DNA of 64,000 bases from Bradyrhizobium liaoningense (GTDB taxonomy: Bacteria; Pseudomonadota; Alphaproteobacteria; Rhizobiales; Xanthobacteraceae). Both the position numbers and the translations under genes were made by a program. A model generated the notes under the pieces. The model saw only the letters and a program-made list of their open reading frames with translations, was not told where the DNA came from and ran no database searches. Shown here one piece after another: positions 1 through 9,076 of the stretch. The stretch covers positions 25,776 to 89,775 of the forward strand of contig NZ_JAFCJM010000032.1 in assembly GCF_018130955.1 (NCBI RefSeq), written 5' to 3'. The first letter of the stretch is position 1, and every line of letters begins with the position of its first letter.

Positions 1-62
1 TCGAAGGACGGGGTCGGCCGTTAAGTTCGCCGTCCTCCCGGAAAGGCCATAGCGCGACCCAC

Positions 63-857
63 ATGCATCAGTATCAGGACCTGCTCGAGCGGATTCTCTC
101 AGACGGCGTCGAGAAGCGCGACCGGACCGGCACCGGTACGCTGTCGGTGTTCGGCCATCAGATGCGCTTCAACCTGTCGGCCGGCTTCCCGATGCTGACC
201 ACCAAGCGGTTGCCGCTGAAGGCGATCGTGCATGAGCTGTTGTGGTTCCTGAAGGGCGACACCAACGTCAAGTACCTCAAGGACAACGGCGTCACCATCT
301 GGGACGAATGGGCCGATGCCAATGGCGATCTCGGCCCGGTCTACGGACATCAATGGCGTTCCTGGCCCGCGCCCGACGGCCGCAGCATCGACCAGATCGC
401 CAACGTCGTCGACATGATCAAGCGCAATCCGGACTCGCGCCGGCTGATCGTCACCGCCTGGAATCCCGCCGACGTCGAGAAGATGGCGCTGCCGCCCTGC
501 CACTGCCTGTTCCAGTTCTATGTCGCGAACGGCAAGCTGTCGTGCCAGCTCTATCAGCGCTCGGCCGACGTGTTCCTCGGCGTGCCCTTCAACATCGCCT
601 CCTACGCGCTGCTGACCATGATGGTCGCGCAGGTGACGGGACTGAAGCCGGGCGAGTTCGTGCATTCCTTCGGCGACACGCATCTCTACTCCAATCACCT
701 GGAGCAGGCGCGGCTGCAGCTCACGCGCTCGCCGCGTGCATTGCCGGCGATGCGGATCAACCCCGATGTGAAGGATATCTTCTCCTTCCGTTACGAGGAC
801 TTTGAGCTCGTCGGCTACGATCCGCATCCGCACATCAAGGCGGAAGTCGCGGTCTAG
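63..857 (+). CDS. thyA: Thymidylate synthase
   Basis: Makes dTMP from dUMP using 5,10-methylenetetrahydrofolate, producing dihydrofolate in the cytosol. The protein is 264 residues, the same length as the E. coli enzyme. The active-site cysteine is at residue 146 in PPCHCLFQFYV. The dUMP-binding stretch RSADVFLGVPFNIASY and the C-terminal DTHLYSNH motif are both present. It is followed by an acetyltransferase and folA, so the enzyme that makes dihydrofolate and the one that recycles it sit within 1.1 kb. The start ATG has no earlier in-frame alternative in the window. Confidence 0.98.
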   Translation: MHQYQDLLERILSDGVEKRDRTGTGTLSVFGHQMRFNLSAGFPMLTTKRLPLKAIVHELLWFLKGDTNVKYLKDNGVTIWDEWADANGDLGPVYGHQWRSWPAPDGRSIDQIANVVDMIKRNPDSRRLIVTAWNPADVEKMALPPCHCLFQFYVANGKLSCQLYQRSADVFLGVPFNIASYALLTMMVAQVTGLKPGEFVHSFGDTHLYSNHLEQARLQLTRSPRALPAMRINPDVKDIFSFRYEDFELVGYDPHPHIKAEVAV

Positions 858-858
858 C

Positions 859-930
859 GCATGATCCGGAAAAGTGTGCAGCGATTTTCCCTCGCGACAA
901 ACGTGGAACGCGTTTGCGCGGAGATCATGC
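859..930. repeat. Dispersed palindromic repeat, long copy
   Basis: A 72-base element bounded by GCATGATC and its exact inverse GATCATGC. Bases 890-931 match 60647-60688 at 41 of 42 positions. Inside is a hairpin, CAAACGTG-GAA-CGCGTTTG. It fills the gap between thyA and the acetyltransferase. It looks like a REP-type intergenic element rather than a gene. Confidence 0.7.
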
Positions 931-942
931 GGGCACGCTAGA

Positions 943-1425
943 ATGTCGATCAACATCCGCCGTGCGCGCCCCGATGAAGCCGGGCTCGTTCTCGCCTTCG
1001 TCCGCGAGCTTGCCGAGTACGAAAAGCTCCTGCACGAGCTGGAAGCGACTGAGGCTGACATCGCGAATGCGCTGTTCGGCGAGAACCCGCGGCTGTTCTG
1101 CGAGATCGCCGAGTGGAACGGCGAGCCGGTCGGTTTCGCCGCCTGGTTCGTCAACTTCTCGACCTTCAGCGGCCGTCACGGCATCTATCTCGAGGATCTG
1201 TTCGTGCGTCCCGCCCATCGCGGCAAGGGCATCGGCAAGGCGCTGCTCGTGCATCTCGCGAATGAGTGCCTGGCCAACGGCTGGTCGCGCCTGCAATGGT
1301 CGGTGCTCGACTGGAACACGCCGTCGATCGACTTCTACAAATCGCTCGGCGCGGTCATGATGGATGACTGGACATTGTGCCGCGTTACCGGCGATGCCCT
1401 GACGAAACTTGCAGGGAAGTCGTGA
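943..1425 (+). CDS. GNAT family N-acetyltransferase
   Basis: A 160-residue GCN5-related acetyltransferase. It shows the acetyl-CoA pyrophosphate-binding motif A as FVRPAHRGKGIGKALL and a C-terminal WNTPSIDFYKSLGA stretch typical of motif B. It resembles the diamine/amino-acid acetyltransferase branch, but the substrate cannot be read from sequence. I chose the ATG at 943 because the GNAT fold begins at MSINIRRARPDE; an upstream in-frame extension would run into the palindromic repeat. Its stop overlaps the folA start (TGATG), so the two are translationally coupled. Confidence 0.88.
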   Translation: MSINIRRARPDEAGLVLAFVRELAEYEKLLHELEATEADIANALFGENPRLFCEIAEWNGEPVGFAAWFVNFSTFSGRHGIYLEDLFVRPAHRGKGIGKALLVHLANECLANGWSRLQWSVLDWNTPSIDFYKSLGAVMMDDWTLCRVTGDALTKLAGKS

Positions 1426-1934
1426 TGGAGATCGTATTCGTGGTCGCCATCGCGGAGAACGGCGTCATCGGCGCCGGCAACGCAATTCCGTGGCGGCTGA
1501 AATCCGACATGGCCCGCTTCAAGGCGCTGACCATCGGCAAGCCGGTGGTGATGGGCCGCAAGACGTTCGTGTCGCTGCCCCGGCCGCTGCCCGGGCGCAC
1601 CAACATCGTTATCACTCGCGATTCGGACTATCGCGCCTATGGTGCCGTGGTGACGACGTCGTCGGCGGAGGCGCTCGGCATCGCACGCGGCGATGCCCTG
1701 CGGCGTTCCGTCGCTGAAATTGCCGTGATCGGCGGCGCCGAGATCTACCGGCAATGGCTCGACAGCGCCGACCGGCTCGAGATTACGGAGGTGCACGCGC
1801 GGCCCGACGGCGACACCACTTTCGAGATCGACAGGGCGCAATGGGACGAGGTGGCGCGCGAGCGCCACGCTGCGGGGCCGGACGACAGCGCCGATTTCTC
1901 CTATGTGACATATCGTCGGCGGCGCCCCCATTAA
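1425..1934 (+). CDS. folA: Dihydrofolate reductase
   Basis: Reduces dihydrofolate to tetrahydrofolate with NADPH, completing the cycle begun by ThyA. The protein has 169 residues, normal for bacterial DHFR. Motifs are AENGVIGAGNAIPW near the N-terminus, the NADPH-binding VVMGRKTFVSLP, and PGRTNIVITRD. The ATG at 1425 overlaps the acetyltransferase stop by one base, indicating coupling. An in-frame upstream extension lies inside the acetyltransferase and lacks family similarity. Confidence 0.97.
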   Translation: MEIVFVVAIAENGVIGAGNAIPWRLKSDMARFKALTIGKPVVMGRKTFVSLPRPLPGRTNIVITRDSDYRAYGAVVTTSSAEALGIARGDALRRSVAEIAVIGGAEIYRQWLDSADRLEITEVHARPDGDTTFEIDRAQWDEVARERHAAGPDDSADFSYVTYRRRRPH

Positions 1935-2003
1935 CCGCTTTCGCCAATGTTTACATTGACATTTCCTTGGGCCGGCATAGCTCGAAGGACGGTCAAGCTT
2001 GCG

Positions 2004-2032
2004 TTGTAAGGGCCGAAAGCGTCCCCTATAAA
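2004..2032 (+). promoter_or_regulatory. Candidate sigma-70 promoter for hflKC
   Basis: TTGTAA at 2004-2009 and TATAAA at 2027-2032 are separated by 17 bases, a good match to the housekeeping consensus. It lies 56 bases upstream of the hflK start, in the 153-base gap after folA. No experimental support. Confidence 0.45.
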
Positions 2033-2087
2033 GCCGGACCGGACAAAGCGGGCGGGGGCAATTCCACCCTGCCGAGGAGACTGTCGA

Positions 2088-3224
2088 ATGCCGTGGAAGA
2101 ATCAGGGCGGTGGCCCTTGGGGCTCGGGCTCGAAGGGGCCATGGGGCTCAGGCCCGCAACCGGTCGGGCCGAGGCCGCCGGATCTCGAAGATCTTCTGCG
2201 GCGCGGCCAGGACCGCCTTCAGCAGCTCCTGCCGGGGGGCTATTTCTCCGGCGTCGGAATCACGCTGATCCTGCTGATCGGTATCGCGATCTGGCTGCTC
2301 TCCGGCTTCTTCCGCGTTCAGTCCGAAGAACTCGGCGTCGTCCTGCGCTTCGGCAAGCACGTGCGCACCGTGCAACCCGGACTGAACTATCATCTGCCTT
2401 ATCCGATCGAGACAGTGCTGCTGCCCAAGGCGTTGCGCGTCTCCACCATTTCGATCGGCATGACGCTGATCGACGATCCGGCCCGCCGCGGCCGCACCAT
2501 GCGCGACGTGCCTGAAGAGAGCCTGATGCTGACCGGCGACGAGAACATCGTCGACGTGGACTTCACCGTGCTGTGGCGCATCAAGCCCGACGGCGTCGGC
2601 GACTTCCTGTTCAACATCCAGAGCCCCGAAGGCACCGTGAAGGCGGTCGCCGAAAGCGCGATGCGCGAAGTGATCGGCCGTTCGCAGATCCAGCCGATCC
2701 TGACCGGCGCGCGCAACGTCACCGAGCAAGGCGTGCAGGAACTGATGCAGAAGACGCTCGACAGCTACGGCTCCGGCGTCCACATCACGCAGGTGCAGAT
2801 GCAGAAGGTCGACCCGCCGGCGCAGGTCATCGACGCGTTCCGCGACGTCCAGGCCGCGCGCGCCGACTTCGAGCGCTTGCAGAACGAGGCGCAGACCGAC
2901 GCCAACCGCATCGTCCCCGAAGCCCGCGGCCGTGCCGCGCAGATCGCGCAGGTCGCCGAAGGCTACAAGGAGCAGGCGATCGCCGAGGCCAAGGGCCAGA
3001 GCGCACGCTTCCTGAAAGTGTATGAGGAATACAAGAAGGCGCCGGACGTGACGCGTGAACGGATCTACCTGGAGACGATGGAGCGCGTGCTCGGCGGTTC
3101 CGAAAAGCTCGTCATCGACGGTGCGGCGGGGCAGGGCGTCGTGCCTTATCTGCCGCTCAACGAATTGACGCCGCGACGGCCGCCGGCAACGGCTGGCCAG
3201 CAGCAGGGCGGAGGCAACCGATGA
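2088..3224 (+). CDS. hflK: HflK, SPFH-family FtsH modulator subunit
   Basis: Forms with HflC a membrane complex that surrounds and modulates the FtsH protease. The 378-residue protein has a Gly/Pro/Trp-rich cytoplasmic N-terminus (about residues 1-50), one membrane segment (about 53-76, SGVGITLILLIGIAIWLL), then the SPFH/band-7 domain (ELGVVLRFGKHVRTVQPGLN) and an Ala/Glu-rich helical region. The C-terminus is Pro/Gln-rich. Its stop overlaps the hflC start by four bases (ATGA), so the two partners are co-translated. Confidence 0.96.
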   Translation: MPWKNQGGGPWGSGSKGPWGSGPQPVGPRPPDLEDLLRRGQDRLQQLLPGGYFSGVGITLILLIGIAIWLLSGFFRVQSEELGVVLRFGKHVRTVQPGLNYHLPYPIETVLLPKALRVSTISIGMTLIDDPARRGRTMRDVPEESLMLTGDENIVDVDFTVLWRIKPDGVGDFLFNIQSPEGTVKAVAESAMREVIGRSQIQPILTGARNVTEQGVQELMQKTLDSYGSGVHITQVQMQKVDPPAQVIDAFRDVQAARADFERLQNEAQTDANRIVPEARGRAAQIAQVAEGYKEQAIAEAKGQSARFLKVYEEYKKAPDVTRERIYLETMERVLGGSEKLVIDGAAGQGVVPYLPLNELTPRRPPATAGQQQGGGNR

Positions 3225-4117
3225 AGTCTCCGGTCACAGGTTTCGTCTCGCTGCTCGTCCTTCTGCTCGTCCTGATCGTGGCCTACAGCTCGGTCTTCAC
3301 GGTGCAGCAGACCGAACAGGCCCTCGTGGTTCGCCTCGGCGAGCCGGTCAAGGTCGTCACCGAGCCGGGGCTGAACTTCAAGGCGCCGTTCATCGACAGC
3401 GTCATCAGCATCGACAAGCGGATCCTCGATCTCGAGAACCCGTCGCAGGAAGTCATCGCCTCCGACCAGAAGCGGCTCGTGGTCGACGCCTTCGCGCGCT
3501 ACCGCATCAAGAACGCGCTGCGCTTCTATCAGAGCGTCGGCTCGATCCAGGCGGCGAACCTCCAGCTCACGACGCTGCTCAACGCGGCGTTGCGCCGGGT
3601 GCTCGGCGAGGTCACCTTCATCACGGTGGTGCGCGACGATCGCGAGAAGCTGATGGGCCGTATCCGCGACCTGCTCGACCGCGAGGCCGACGGCTACGGG
3701 ATCCAGGTCGTCGATGTCCGCATCCGTCGCGCCGACCTGCCGGACCAGAACAGCCAGGCGGTCTACGACCGCATGAAGACCGAGCGTCAGCGCGAGGCGG
3801 CCGAGTTCCGCGCGCAGGGCGGCCAGAAGGCGCAGGAGATTCGCTCCAAGGCCAACCGCGAGGCGACCGTGATCGTCGCCGAGGCGAACTCGCTGGCCGA
3901 GCAGACGCGCGGTGCGGGCGACGCCGAACGCAACCGCCTGTTCGCCGAAGCCTATGGCAAGGATCCTGACTTCTTCGCCTTCTACCGTTCGATGACGGCC
4001 TACGAGAACGGACTGCGCTCCAGCGACACCCGTTACCTGTTGCGGCCGGATTCGAATTTCTTCCGGTTTTTCAGTGCCCCGTCCGGCAAGGTCGAGACAC
4101 CGGCTGCCAAGCCCTGA
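3221..4117 (+). CDS. hflC: HflC, SPFH-family FtsH modulator subunit
   Basis: Partner of HflK in the FtsH-regulating complex. The 298-residue protein has an N-terminal membrane anchor (about residues 5-25), then the SPFH domain starting at VQQTEQALVVRLGEPVKVV. A long charged helix follows (QREAAEFRAQGGQKAQEIRS). Near the C-terminus is FFAFYRSMTAYENGL, a stretch conserved in HflC. It starts within the hflK stop codon. Confidence 0.96.
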   Translation: MKSPVTGFVSLLVLLLVLIVAYSSVFTVQQTEQALVVRLGEPVKVVTEPGLNFKAPFIDSVISIDKRILDLENPSQEVIASDQKRLVVDAFARYRIKNALRFYQSVGSIQAANLQLTTLLNAALRRVLGEVTFITVVRDDREKLMGRIRDLLDREADGYGIQVVDVRIRRADLPDQNSQAVYDRMKTERQREAAEFRAQGGQKAQEIRSKANREATVIVAEANSLAEQTRGAGDAERNRLFAEAYGKDPDFFAFYRSMTAYENGLRSSDTRYLLRPDSNFFRFFSAPSGKVETPAAKP

Positions 4118-4125
4118 GACCACAC

Positions 4126-4157
4126 CAAAAGAGGGCGGCCGCGCAGGCGCCCTTTTG
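4126..4157 (+). terminator. Probable terminator after hflC
   Basis: CAAAAG-A-GGGCG pairs with CGCCCTTTTG, leaving one bulged A and a loop of about 10 bases; the 3' arm ends in four T. It lies 9 bases after the hflC stop and before the DUF2065 gene. Termination may be partial, because the tiny downstream gene often accompanies hflC. Confidence 0.5.
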
Positions 4158-4194
4158 AGACAATCAGAACAGCACCAGGGGAGGTTCCGATACG

Positions 4195-4401
4195 ATGAGG
4201 TCCATTGCGTTTGCCGACTTCCTCATCGGCTTGGGCATCCTGTTTGTGCTGGAAGGCTTGATGTTCGCGGCGAGTCCGAACTGGATGCGCAAGGCGATGA
4301 AGAGCGCGCTCGCGACCCCCGATCACATCCTGAGGGGCGTCGGCATCGCCTCGGCGGTTGTCGGCCTGATCCTGATCTGGGTGATGCGCCGCCATTCCTG
4401 A
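4195..4401 (+). CDS. DUF2065 family small membrane protein
   Basis: A 68-residue protein with two hydrophobic segments (about residues 7-28 and 45-64) joined by a basic loop, NWMRKAMKSAL. Size and layout fit the DUF2065 (YjeT-like) family, which is commonly encoded beside hflK-hflC. Function is unknown. GGGGAGG about 9 bases upstream of the ATG is a strong ribosome site. Confidence 0.85.
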   Translation: MRSIAFADFLIGLGILFVLEGLMFAASPNWMRKAMKSALATPDHILRGVGIASAVVGLILIWVMRRHS

Positions 4402-4553
4402 GAAATCCGCCCCCAACGCCAAAGTGAAGCGCCGGGGCCGGTTTTTCGCCGTATTATCGGGGTTTTGAGGCCCGTTAAGGTCCGTGCTTGCGCCGTGCCC
4501 CGGTTCGAGCGCAGTGTGGTGCCAATCCCCCGACTCTCTGGAGATCATCTGAT

Positions 4554-6056
4554 ATGACCGCTGCCACCATTGCCACGACCCGATTGCGCCTTGGTCTGGC
4601 CGCGATCGCGCTCGGCGCTTTCAGCGTCGTCGCTTCGCCCGCCGCCGCGCGTGGGCCGGAGGGCATCGCCGACGTCGCCGAGAAGGTGATCGACGCGGTC
4701 GTCAACATCTCGACTTCGCAGACCGTGGAGGCCAAGGGCGGCGGCAGCAACACCATGCCGCAACTGCCTCCCGGCTCGCCATTCGAGGAGTTCTTCGACG
4801 ACTTCTTCAAGAACCGCCGCGGTCCCGGCGGCGGCAGCAAGGGCGGCGAGCGCGGCGACAACGGTCCGCCGCGCAAGACCAACTCGCTCGGCTCCGGCTT
4901 CATCATCGACACATCAGGCGTCGTCGTCACCAACAATCACGTCATCGCGGATGCCGACGAGATCAACGTCATCCTCAACGACGGCACCAAGATCAAGGCC
5001 GAGCTGGTCGGCGTCGACAAGAAGACCGACCTTGCCGTCTTGAAGTTCAAGCCGACGAAGCCGCTGGTGGCGGTCAAGTTCGGTGACTCCGACAAGCTGC
5101 GCCTCGGCGACTGGGTGGTGGCGATCGGCAACCCCTTCAGCCTCGGGGGCACGGTGACGGCCGGCATCGTCTCGGCCAAGAACCGCGACATCTCCTCAGG
5201 TCCCTATGACAGCTACATCCAGACCGACGCCGCCATCAATCGCGGCAATTCCGGCGGACCGCTGTTCAACCTCGAAGGTGACGTCATCGGCGTCAACACG
5301 CTGATCATCTCGCCCTCTGGCGGCTCGATCGGCATCGGCTTTGCCGTGCCGTCGAAGACCGTTGCGGGCGTGGTTGACCAGCTCCGTCAGTTCGGCGAGT
5401 TGCGCCGCGGCTGGCTGGGCGTGCGCATCCAGAGCGTCACCGACGAGATCGCGGAAAGCCTGAACATCAAGCCGGCGCGTGGCGCGCTGGTTGCCGGCGT
5501 CGACGACAAGGGCCCGGCAAAGCCCGCCGGTATCGAACCCGGCGACGTCGTGGTCAAGTTCGACGGCAAGGACATCAAGGATCCCAAGGATCTCTCCCGC
5601 GTCGTCGCCGACACCGCAGTCGGCAAGGAAGTCGACGTCGTGATCATCCGGAAGGGCCAGGAGGAGATCAAGAAGGTCACGCTCGGCCGCCTCCAGGATC
5701 CCGACAAGGTGCAGGCCGCGGTCAAGACCGACGAGCCCGCGCCGGAGAAGCCGGTGACGCAGAAGGCGCTCGGCCTCGATCTGGCAACGCTCAGCAAGGA
5801 TCTACGCACGCGCTACAAGATCAAGGAGAGCGTCAAGGGCGTGGTCGTCACGTCAGTCGACGCCAATTCGGACGCGGCAGAAAAGCGCCTCTCGGCCGGT
5901 GACGTCATCGTCGAAGTTGCGCAGGAAGCGGTCTCGAGCGGTGCCGACGTCCAGAAGCGCATCGAGACGTTGAAGAAGGACGGCAAGAAGTCGGTGCTGC
6001 TGCTGGTCTCGAACGGCGAGGGCGAGCTGCGGTTTGTTGCACTGAGCGTGCAGTAA
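4554..6056 (+). CDS. degP: Do family periplasmic serine endoprotease (DegP/HtrA-like)
   Basis: A quality-control protease of the periplasm. The 500-residue protein starts with a signal peptide ending near ASPAAARG. The trypsin-like triad is His129 (VTNNHVIAD), Asp159 (KTDLAVLK) and Ser233 (RGNSGGPLF). Two PDZ domains follow, at about residues 290-375 and 410-500. A Gly/Arg/Lys-rich linker (about residues 83-107) precedes the protease core, as in other alphaproteobacterial Do proteases. I chose ATG 4554 because the signal peptide begins there and GGAGATC lies upstream; an extension to 4488 would put arginines and a cysteine before it. Its location after hflKC groups two envelope protein quality-control units. 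Confidence 0.95.
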   Translation: MTAATIATTRLRLGLAAIALGAFSVVASPAAARGPEGIADVAEKVIDAVVNISTSQTVEAKGGGSNTMPQLPPGSPFEEFFDDFFKNRRGPGGGSKGGERGDNGPPRKTNSLGSGFIIDTSGVVVTNNHVIADADEINVILNDGTKIKAELVGVDKKTDLAVLKFKPTKPLVAVKFGDSDKLRLGDWVVAIGNPFSLGGTVTAGIVSAKNRDISSGPYDSYIQTDAAINRGNSGGPLFNLEGDVIGVNTLIISPSGGSIGIGFAVPSKTVAGVVDQLRQFGELRRGWLGVRIQSVTDEIAESLNIKPARGALVAGVDDKGPAKPAGIEPGDVVVKFDGKDIKDPKDLSRVVADTAVGKEVDVVIIRKGQEEIKKVTLGRLQDPDKVQAAVKTDEPAPEKPVTQKALGLDLATLSKDLRTRYKIKESVKGVVVTSVDANSDAAEKRLSAGDVIVEVAQEAVSSGADVQKRIETLKKDGKKSVLLLVSNGEGELRFVALSVQ

Positions 6057-6081
6057 GAGCGCGCCGCCTTATTCACTCGTC

Positions 6082-6159
6082 ATGGCCGGGCTTGGCCCGG
6101 CCATCCACGCGTCACCGCGATTGAGGAAAGTCGTGAATGCCCGGGTCAAGCCCGGGCAT
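6082..6159. repeat. Pair of dispersed GC-rich palindromes
   Basis: Two strong hairpins lie between convergent genes. The first is ATGGCCGGGC-TTG-GCCCGGCCAT (6082-6104). The second is ATGCCCGGG-TCAAG-CCCGGGCAT (6137-6159). Both are perfect. They resemble the intergenic palindromes common in Bradyrhizobium and may act as a two-way terminator for the Do protease gene and serB. Confidence 0.65.
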
Positions 6160-6177
6160 GACGACGGTGAGTGGGGC

Positions 6178-7083
6178 TCAGCCCTCCACAAACTCCTTGC
6201 GCGTATACCCCTGCGCATAGAGCAGCGCGCTGAGATCGCCGTGGTCGATGCGCGCTGCGGCTGCCGCGGCCACGGCCGGCTTGGCGTGATAGGCCACACC
6301 GAGGCCTGCAGCCTGGATCATCGCGAGATCGTTGGCGCCGTCGCCGACCACGACCGTGTCGATATCGTCGAGGTCGAACGATTCCATCAAATCCACCAGC
6401 GTCGCGAGCTTTGCCGCGCGGCCCAGGATCGGCTCCTTCACCTCGCCGGTGAATTTACCGGCGCGCACGACCAGCTCGTTGGCGCGGTTCTCCTGGAAAC
6501 CGATCTTGGCTGCCACCGCGCTCGTGAACAGGGTAAAGCCACCGGAGACGAGGCAGGTATAGGCGCCATGGGCGCGCATGGTCGCGACCAGCGCGCGGCC
6601 GCCGGGCGTCAGCGTGATGCGTTTGGCGAGCACCTCGTCCACCACGCTCACCGGCAGGTCCTTCAAGAGCGCGACGCGCTCGCGCAGCGCCGGCTCGAAC
6701 TCGATCTCGCCGCGCATCGCGCGTTCCGTGATGGCGGCGACGTGCGCCTTGAGGCCGGCAAAGTCGGCGAGCTCGTCGATGCATTCCTGGCCGATCATGG
6801 TCGAATCCATGTCGGCGAGAAAAAGCTTCTTGCGCCGAACGCCGGCAGGCTGCACGACGATGTCGATCGGCAGATCGCCGCGGATCTCGCGCAGCCGCTC
6901 CTCGATGGCGTGACGATCGCGTTCGAGGTTGTTGTCGGCGCCGAAGGGGATGTCGACCGCGACGCCGTCGAACAGCCAGTGCGCGGGCGCAGCCTGGGGC
7001 AGCACGGCGCGGGCACCGTCCACGATGGTGGAGTCGAGCGCGGGACTATCAGGGTTGCAGATCAGCGTGGCGACGAGGGACAT
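6178..7083 (-). CDS. serB: Phosphoserine phosphatase
   Basis: Removes phosphate from O-phosphoserine in the last step of serine synthesis. The 301-residue protein has an N-terminal regulatory-type region of about 80 residues. The HAD phosphatase core follows, with catalytic Asp91 and Asp93 in FLADMDSTMIGQE. Later HAD motifs are visible: the Ser of LVSGGFTLF and the Mg-binding VVGDGANDLAMIQAAG. It runs convergently to the Do protease gene, with the palindromes between them. Confidence 0.95.
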   Translation of the reverse strand: MSLVATLICNPDSPALDSTIVDGARAVLPQAAPAHWLFDGVAVDIPFGADNNLERDRHAIEERLREIRGDLPIDIVVQPAGVRRKKLFLADMDSTMIGQECIDELADFAGLKAHVAAITERAMRGEIEFEPALRERVALLKDLPVSVVDEVLAKRITLTPGGRALVATMRAHGAYTCLVSGGFTLFTSAVAAKIGFQENRANELVVRAGKFTGEVKEPILGRAAKLATLVDLMESFDLDDIDTVVVGDGANDLAMIQAAGLGVAYHAKPAVAAAAAARIDHGDLSALLYAQGYTRKEFVEG

Positions 7084-7195
7084 GCAGGACGATCAGCGAG
7101 GGTTGAACCGGCCGTGCTTATCGCAGGACCGGGCCCTAGCGGCAAGCGGCCGCTGTCGGGCGATCGCCCGTTTTCATCCCTGCAGCAGGCCCACC

Positions 7196-8941
7196 TCAGG
7201 GAAACTGCGCTTTGATCTTGCCCCAGATGTGGCTCAAGCCCCGCCCGTTCTCTTCGCCGAGCAGGCCGCTGTTGTGACAGCCAAAGCAGTTACTGTTTTG
7301 CCTGAAGGTTTCCATCGTTGAATTGGCGAGCGCCTTGGAGCCGACTTGAACGACCTCGTCGTCGTCCGGGGCTTTGCCGTTGGTCCAGAGGGCTCCGATC
7401 AGCACGTATTTGCGGCGGACATCGTCGTTGGGAAGCTGACCCAGCACGCTGTTGTTGATCGCGATGATGTCTGTGTTGGAGGTGGCGTCGGTTCCGACGC
7501 TCCCCCACGGAAACCTTCGGGTGACATCGACGGGCCCAATGGTCTGATTTGGTCTCGCGACGATGTTTACGCCGCTCATTCTTGCGCGGCTCGTGAGCTC
7601 GGCGTCATTGACGGGTTCGACGGCGCCCTGGGTGGAAAAGAGCCAGCTGCCCGGGCCATCGTTGTCGCGGACGACCGTTTCGCCTGTCGTCTTCATGTAG
7701 CTGTATTTCACATTGGGTGCGTTGTTGACATGCTCGAATGTCGCCCAGACCATTTCCGGATGACCCTGCACGGTGCCGACGACGTGAAAGCCGACCAATG
7801 CGAGTTCGCCCGGTTTTGACCCCGTCGGCTTCCTGACTTCTCCCGTGATTTCGTAAGTGGGGATGTCGGCCTTGATGGTGAGATAGTCCTTGCGCACGGC
7901 GGTTGGCAGAGTCTCCACGTCGACCCAGGACGATTTCAATTCCATCGCCAGCGCTGTCCGATCGCCAAAGCTGTCCTTCTTGTAGGGCGCGGGCTGCGTC
8001 TTCGCAAAGTTCTCCGTCGTCACCAGCGCCGGTGCATCGGTCGGCAATTGCTGTGGCGTCGGAATTGTGTTGTTGCCGACGCCGACCTTGAAGTAGGCAA
8101 AGACATCGTTGACCTGGATCAGGTAGAAGACGATCGCGCTGTCCTTCGTCATCAACACGTCGTTGGTGGCCTGCCCCGTTTCGCTCTGATCCAGATCGAC
8201 GACTGCGCCGTCGACGGTCAGGAGGCGCTGGGCCTTGCCGATGGCGACGGTTGCGTTGGCGAGCTTGACAGTGGTTGCAGACGGTCCGACGAGGGCCGGC
8301 GCGCCGTTTGAAGCCTGCTTGACGTCGAGCGCCTTGTTGAACTGATCGAGAAGGATGGGTTTGCCGTCCGCCGTTGCCGCTATTCGGGCAACGCCAACAG
8401 GCTTGTTCGACTGGTCGACGAACGGCGATGGCGCATTGGCGGGGGCCTGGAGGGTGACCACGGGACGCTTTTGACCGCTATTGTCCGTGACCACGCTAGG
8501 CTTCGCCGGCACCAATACGATGCTCGGTCCAAAGCCCTTCTGTTCGGGACTGTCCTGTCGGATCAATGCTCGCTCGTGATTGCCGTCGAGCCCGGGTGCG
8601 CTCACAGCGAAGAACTCGCTCGAATTGAACGTATGGCGGCCGGGTGAGAGCGGCGACGTCAGCCAGAGAAACATCTGCTCCGACCACTTGTAGAATGAAC
8701 ACAGGGAATTGGGGCTGAACGCGAGGCTGTCGGCCGGTCTCACCGGGCCATCCTTCTTCACCTCGTTGTCCTTGAACCAGCTCTTCAGCTCCGCCGGCGC
8801 AACCGTGCAGGTCGGCCGGACGTCGGCGGGCAGCGCGGTTTGCGCCGCGGCATGCACGCTCGACAGCGTCGCGGCCATCGCCAATGCGCCCAGCGTCGTT
8901 CTGGTGAAGCTCGTTTGTTTCGACGGTCGGTCGAGGTTCAT
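7196..8941 (-). CDS. Exported protein with a single CxxCH haem-binding motif
   Basis: A 581-residue protein with a signal peptide (basic start, then ALAMAATLSSVHAAAQ). The body has no motif I recognise; it contains a DNDGPGSWLFSTQGAVEPVN stretch. A single haem-type CFGCH (Cys552-His556) lies about 25 residues from the C-terminus. The placement suggests a cytochrome-c-like tail that could carry electrons for a periplasmic reaction. I chose ATG 8941 because the signal peptide starts there and GGGAGAA precedes it. A longer reading runs into miaA on the other strand. Base use appears less GC-rich than the neighbours, so transfer is possible. No function is assigned. Confidence 0.8.
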   Translation of the reverse strand: MNLDRPSKQTSFTRTTLGALAMAATLSSVHAAAQTALPADVRPTCTVAPAELKSWFKDNEVKKDGPVRPADSLAFSPNSLCSFYKWSEQMFLWLTSPLSPGRHTFNSSEFFAVSAPGLDGNHERALIRQDSPEQKGFGPSIVLVPAKPSVVTDNSGQKRPVVTLQAPANAPSPFVDQSNKPVGVARIAATADGKPILLDQFNKALDVKQASNGAPALVGPSATTVKLANATVAIGKAQRLLTVDGAVVDLDQSETGQATNDVLMTKDSAIVFYLIQVNDVFAYFKVGVGNNTIPTPQQLPTDAPALVTTENFAKTQPAPYKKDSFGDRTALAMELKSSWVDVETLPTAVRKDYLTIKADIPTYEITGEVRKPTGSKPGELALVGFHVVGTVQGHPEMVWATFEHVNNAPNVKYSYMKTTGETVVRDNDGPGSWLFSTQGAVEPVNDAELTSRARMSGVNIVARPNQTIGPVDVTRRFPWGSVGTDATSNTDIIAINNSVLGQLPNDDVRRKYVLIGALWTNGKAPDDDEVVQVGSKALANSTMETFRQNSNCFGCHNSGLLGEENGRGLSHIWGKIKAQFP

Positions 8942-9019
8942 GACGTTCTCCCAATCAATATCGAAAATGAACTCGAACAAGCAGAGTGCGATAAAAATAG
9001 CATCAGCAACCAGGGATTG

Positions 9020-9045
9020 TTGCACGAAGCAGTACAAAGGTGCAA
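9020..9045. promoter_or_regulatory. Inverted repeat between divergent genes
   Basis: TTGCAC and GTGCAA are separated by 14 bases in the 135-base gap between the CxxCH gene and miaA. It could be an operator for either gene. There is no other support. Confidence 0.25.
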
Positions 9046-9076
9046 TGCGGATGGCGTGCAACGTCATCCCGCTTCC

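Noticed and set aside
99..1154. 351-residue minus-strand frame across thyA
   Set aside because: Arg/His/Asp-rich composition and complete overlap with thyA; a shadow of a GC-rich gene.
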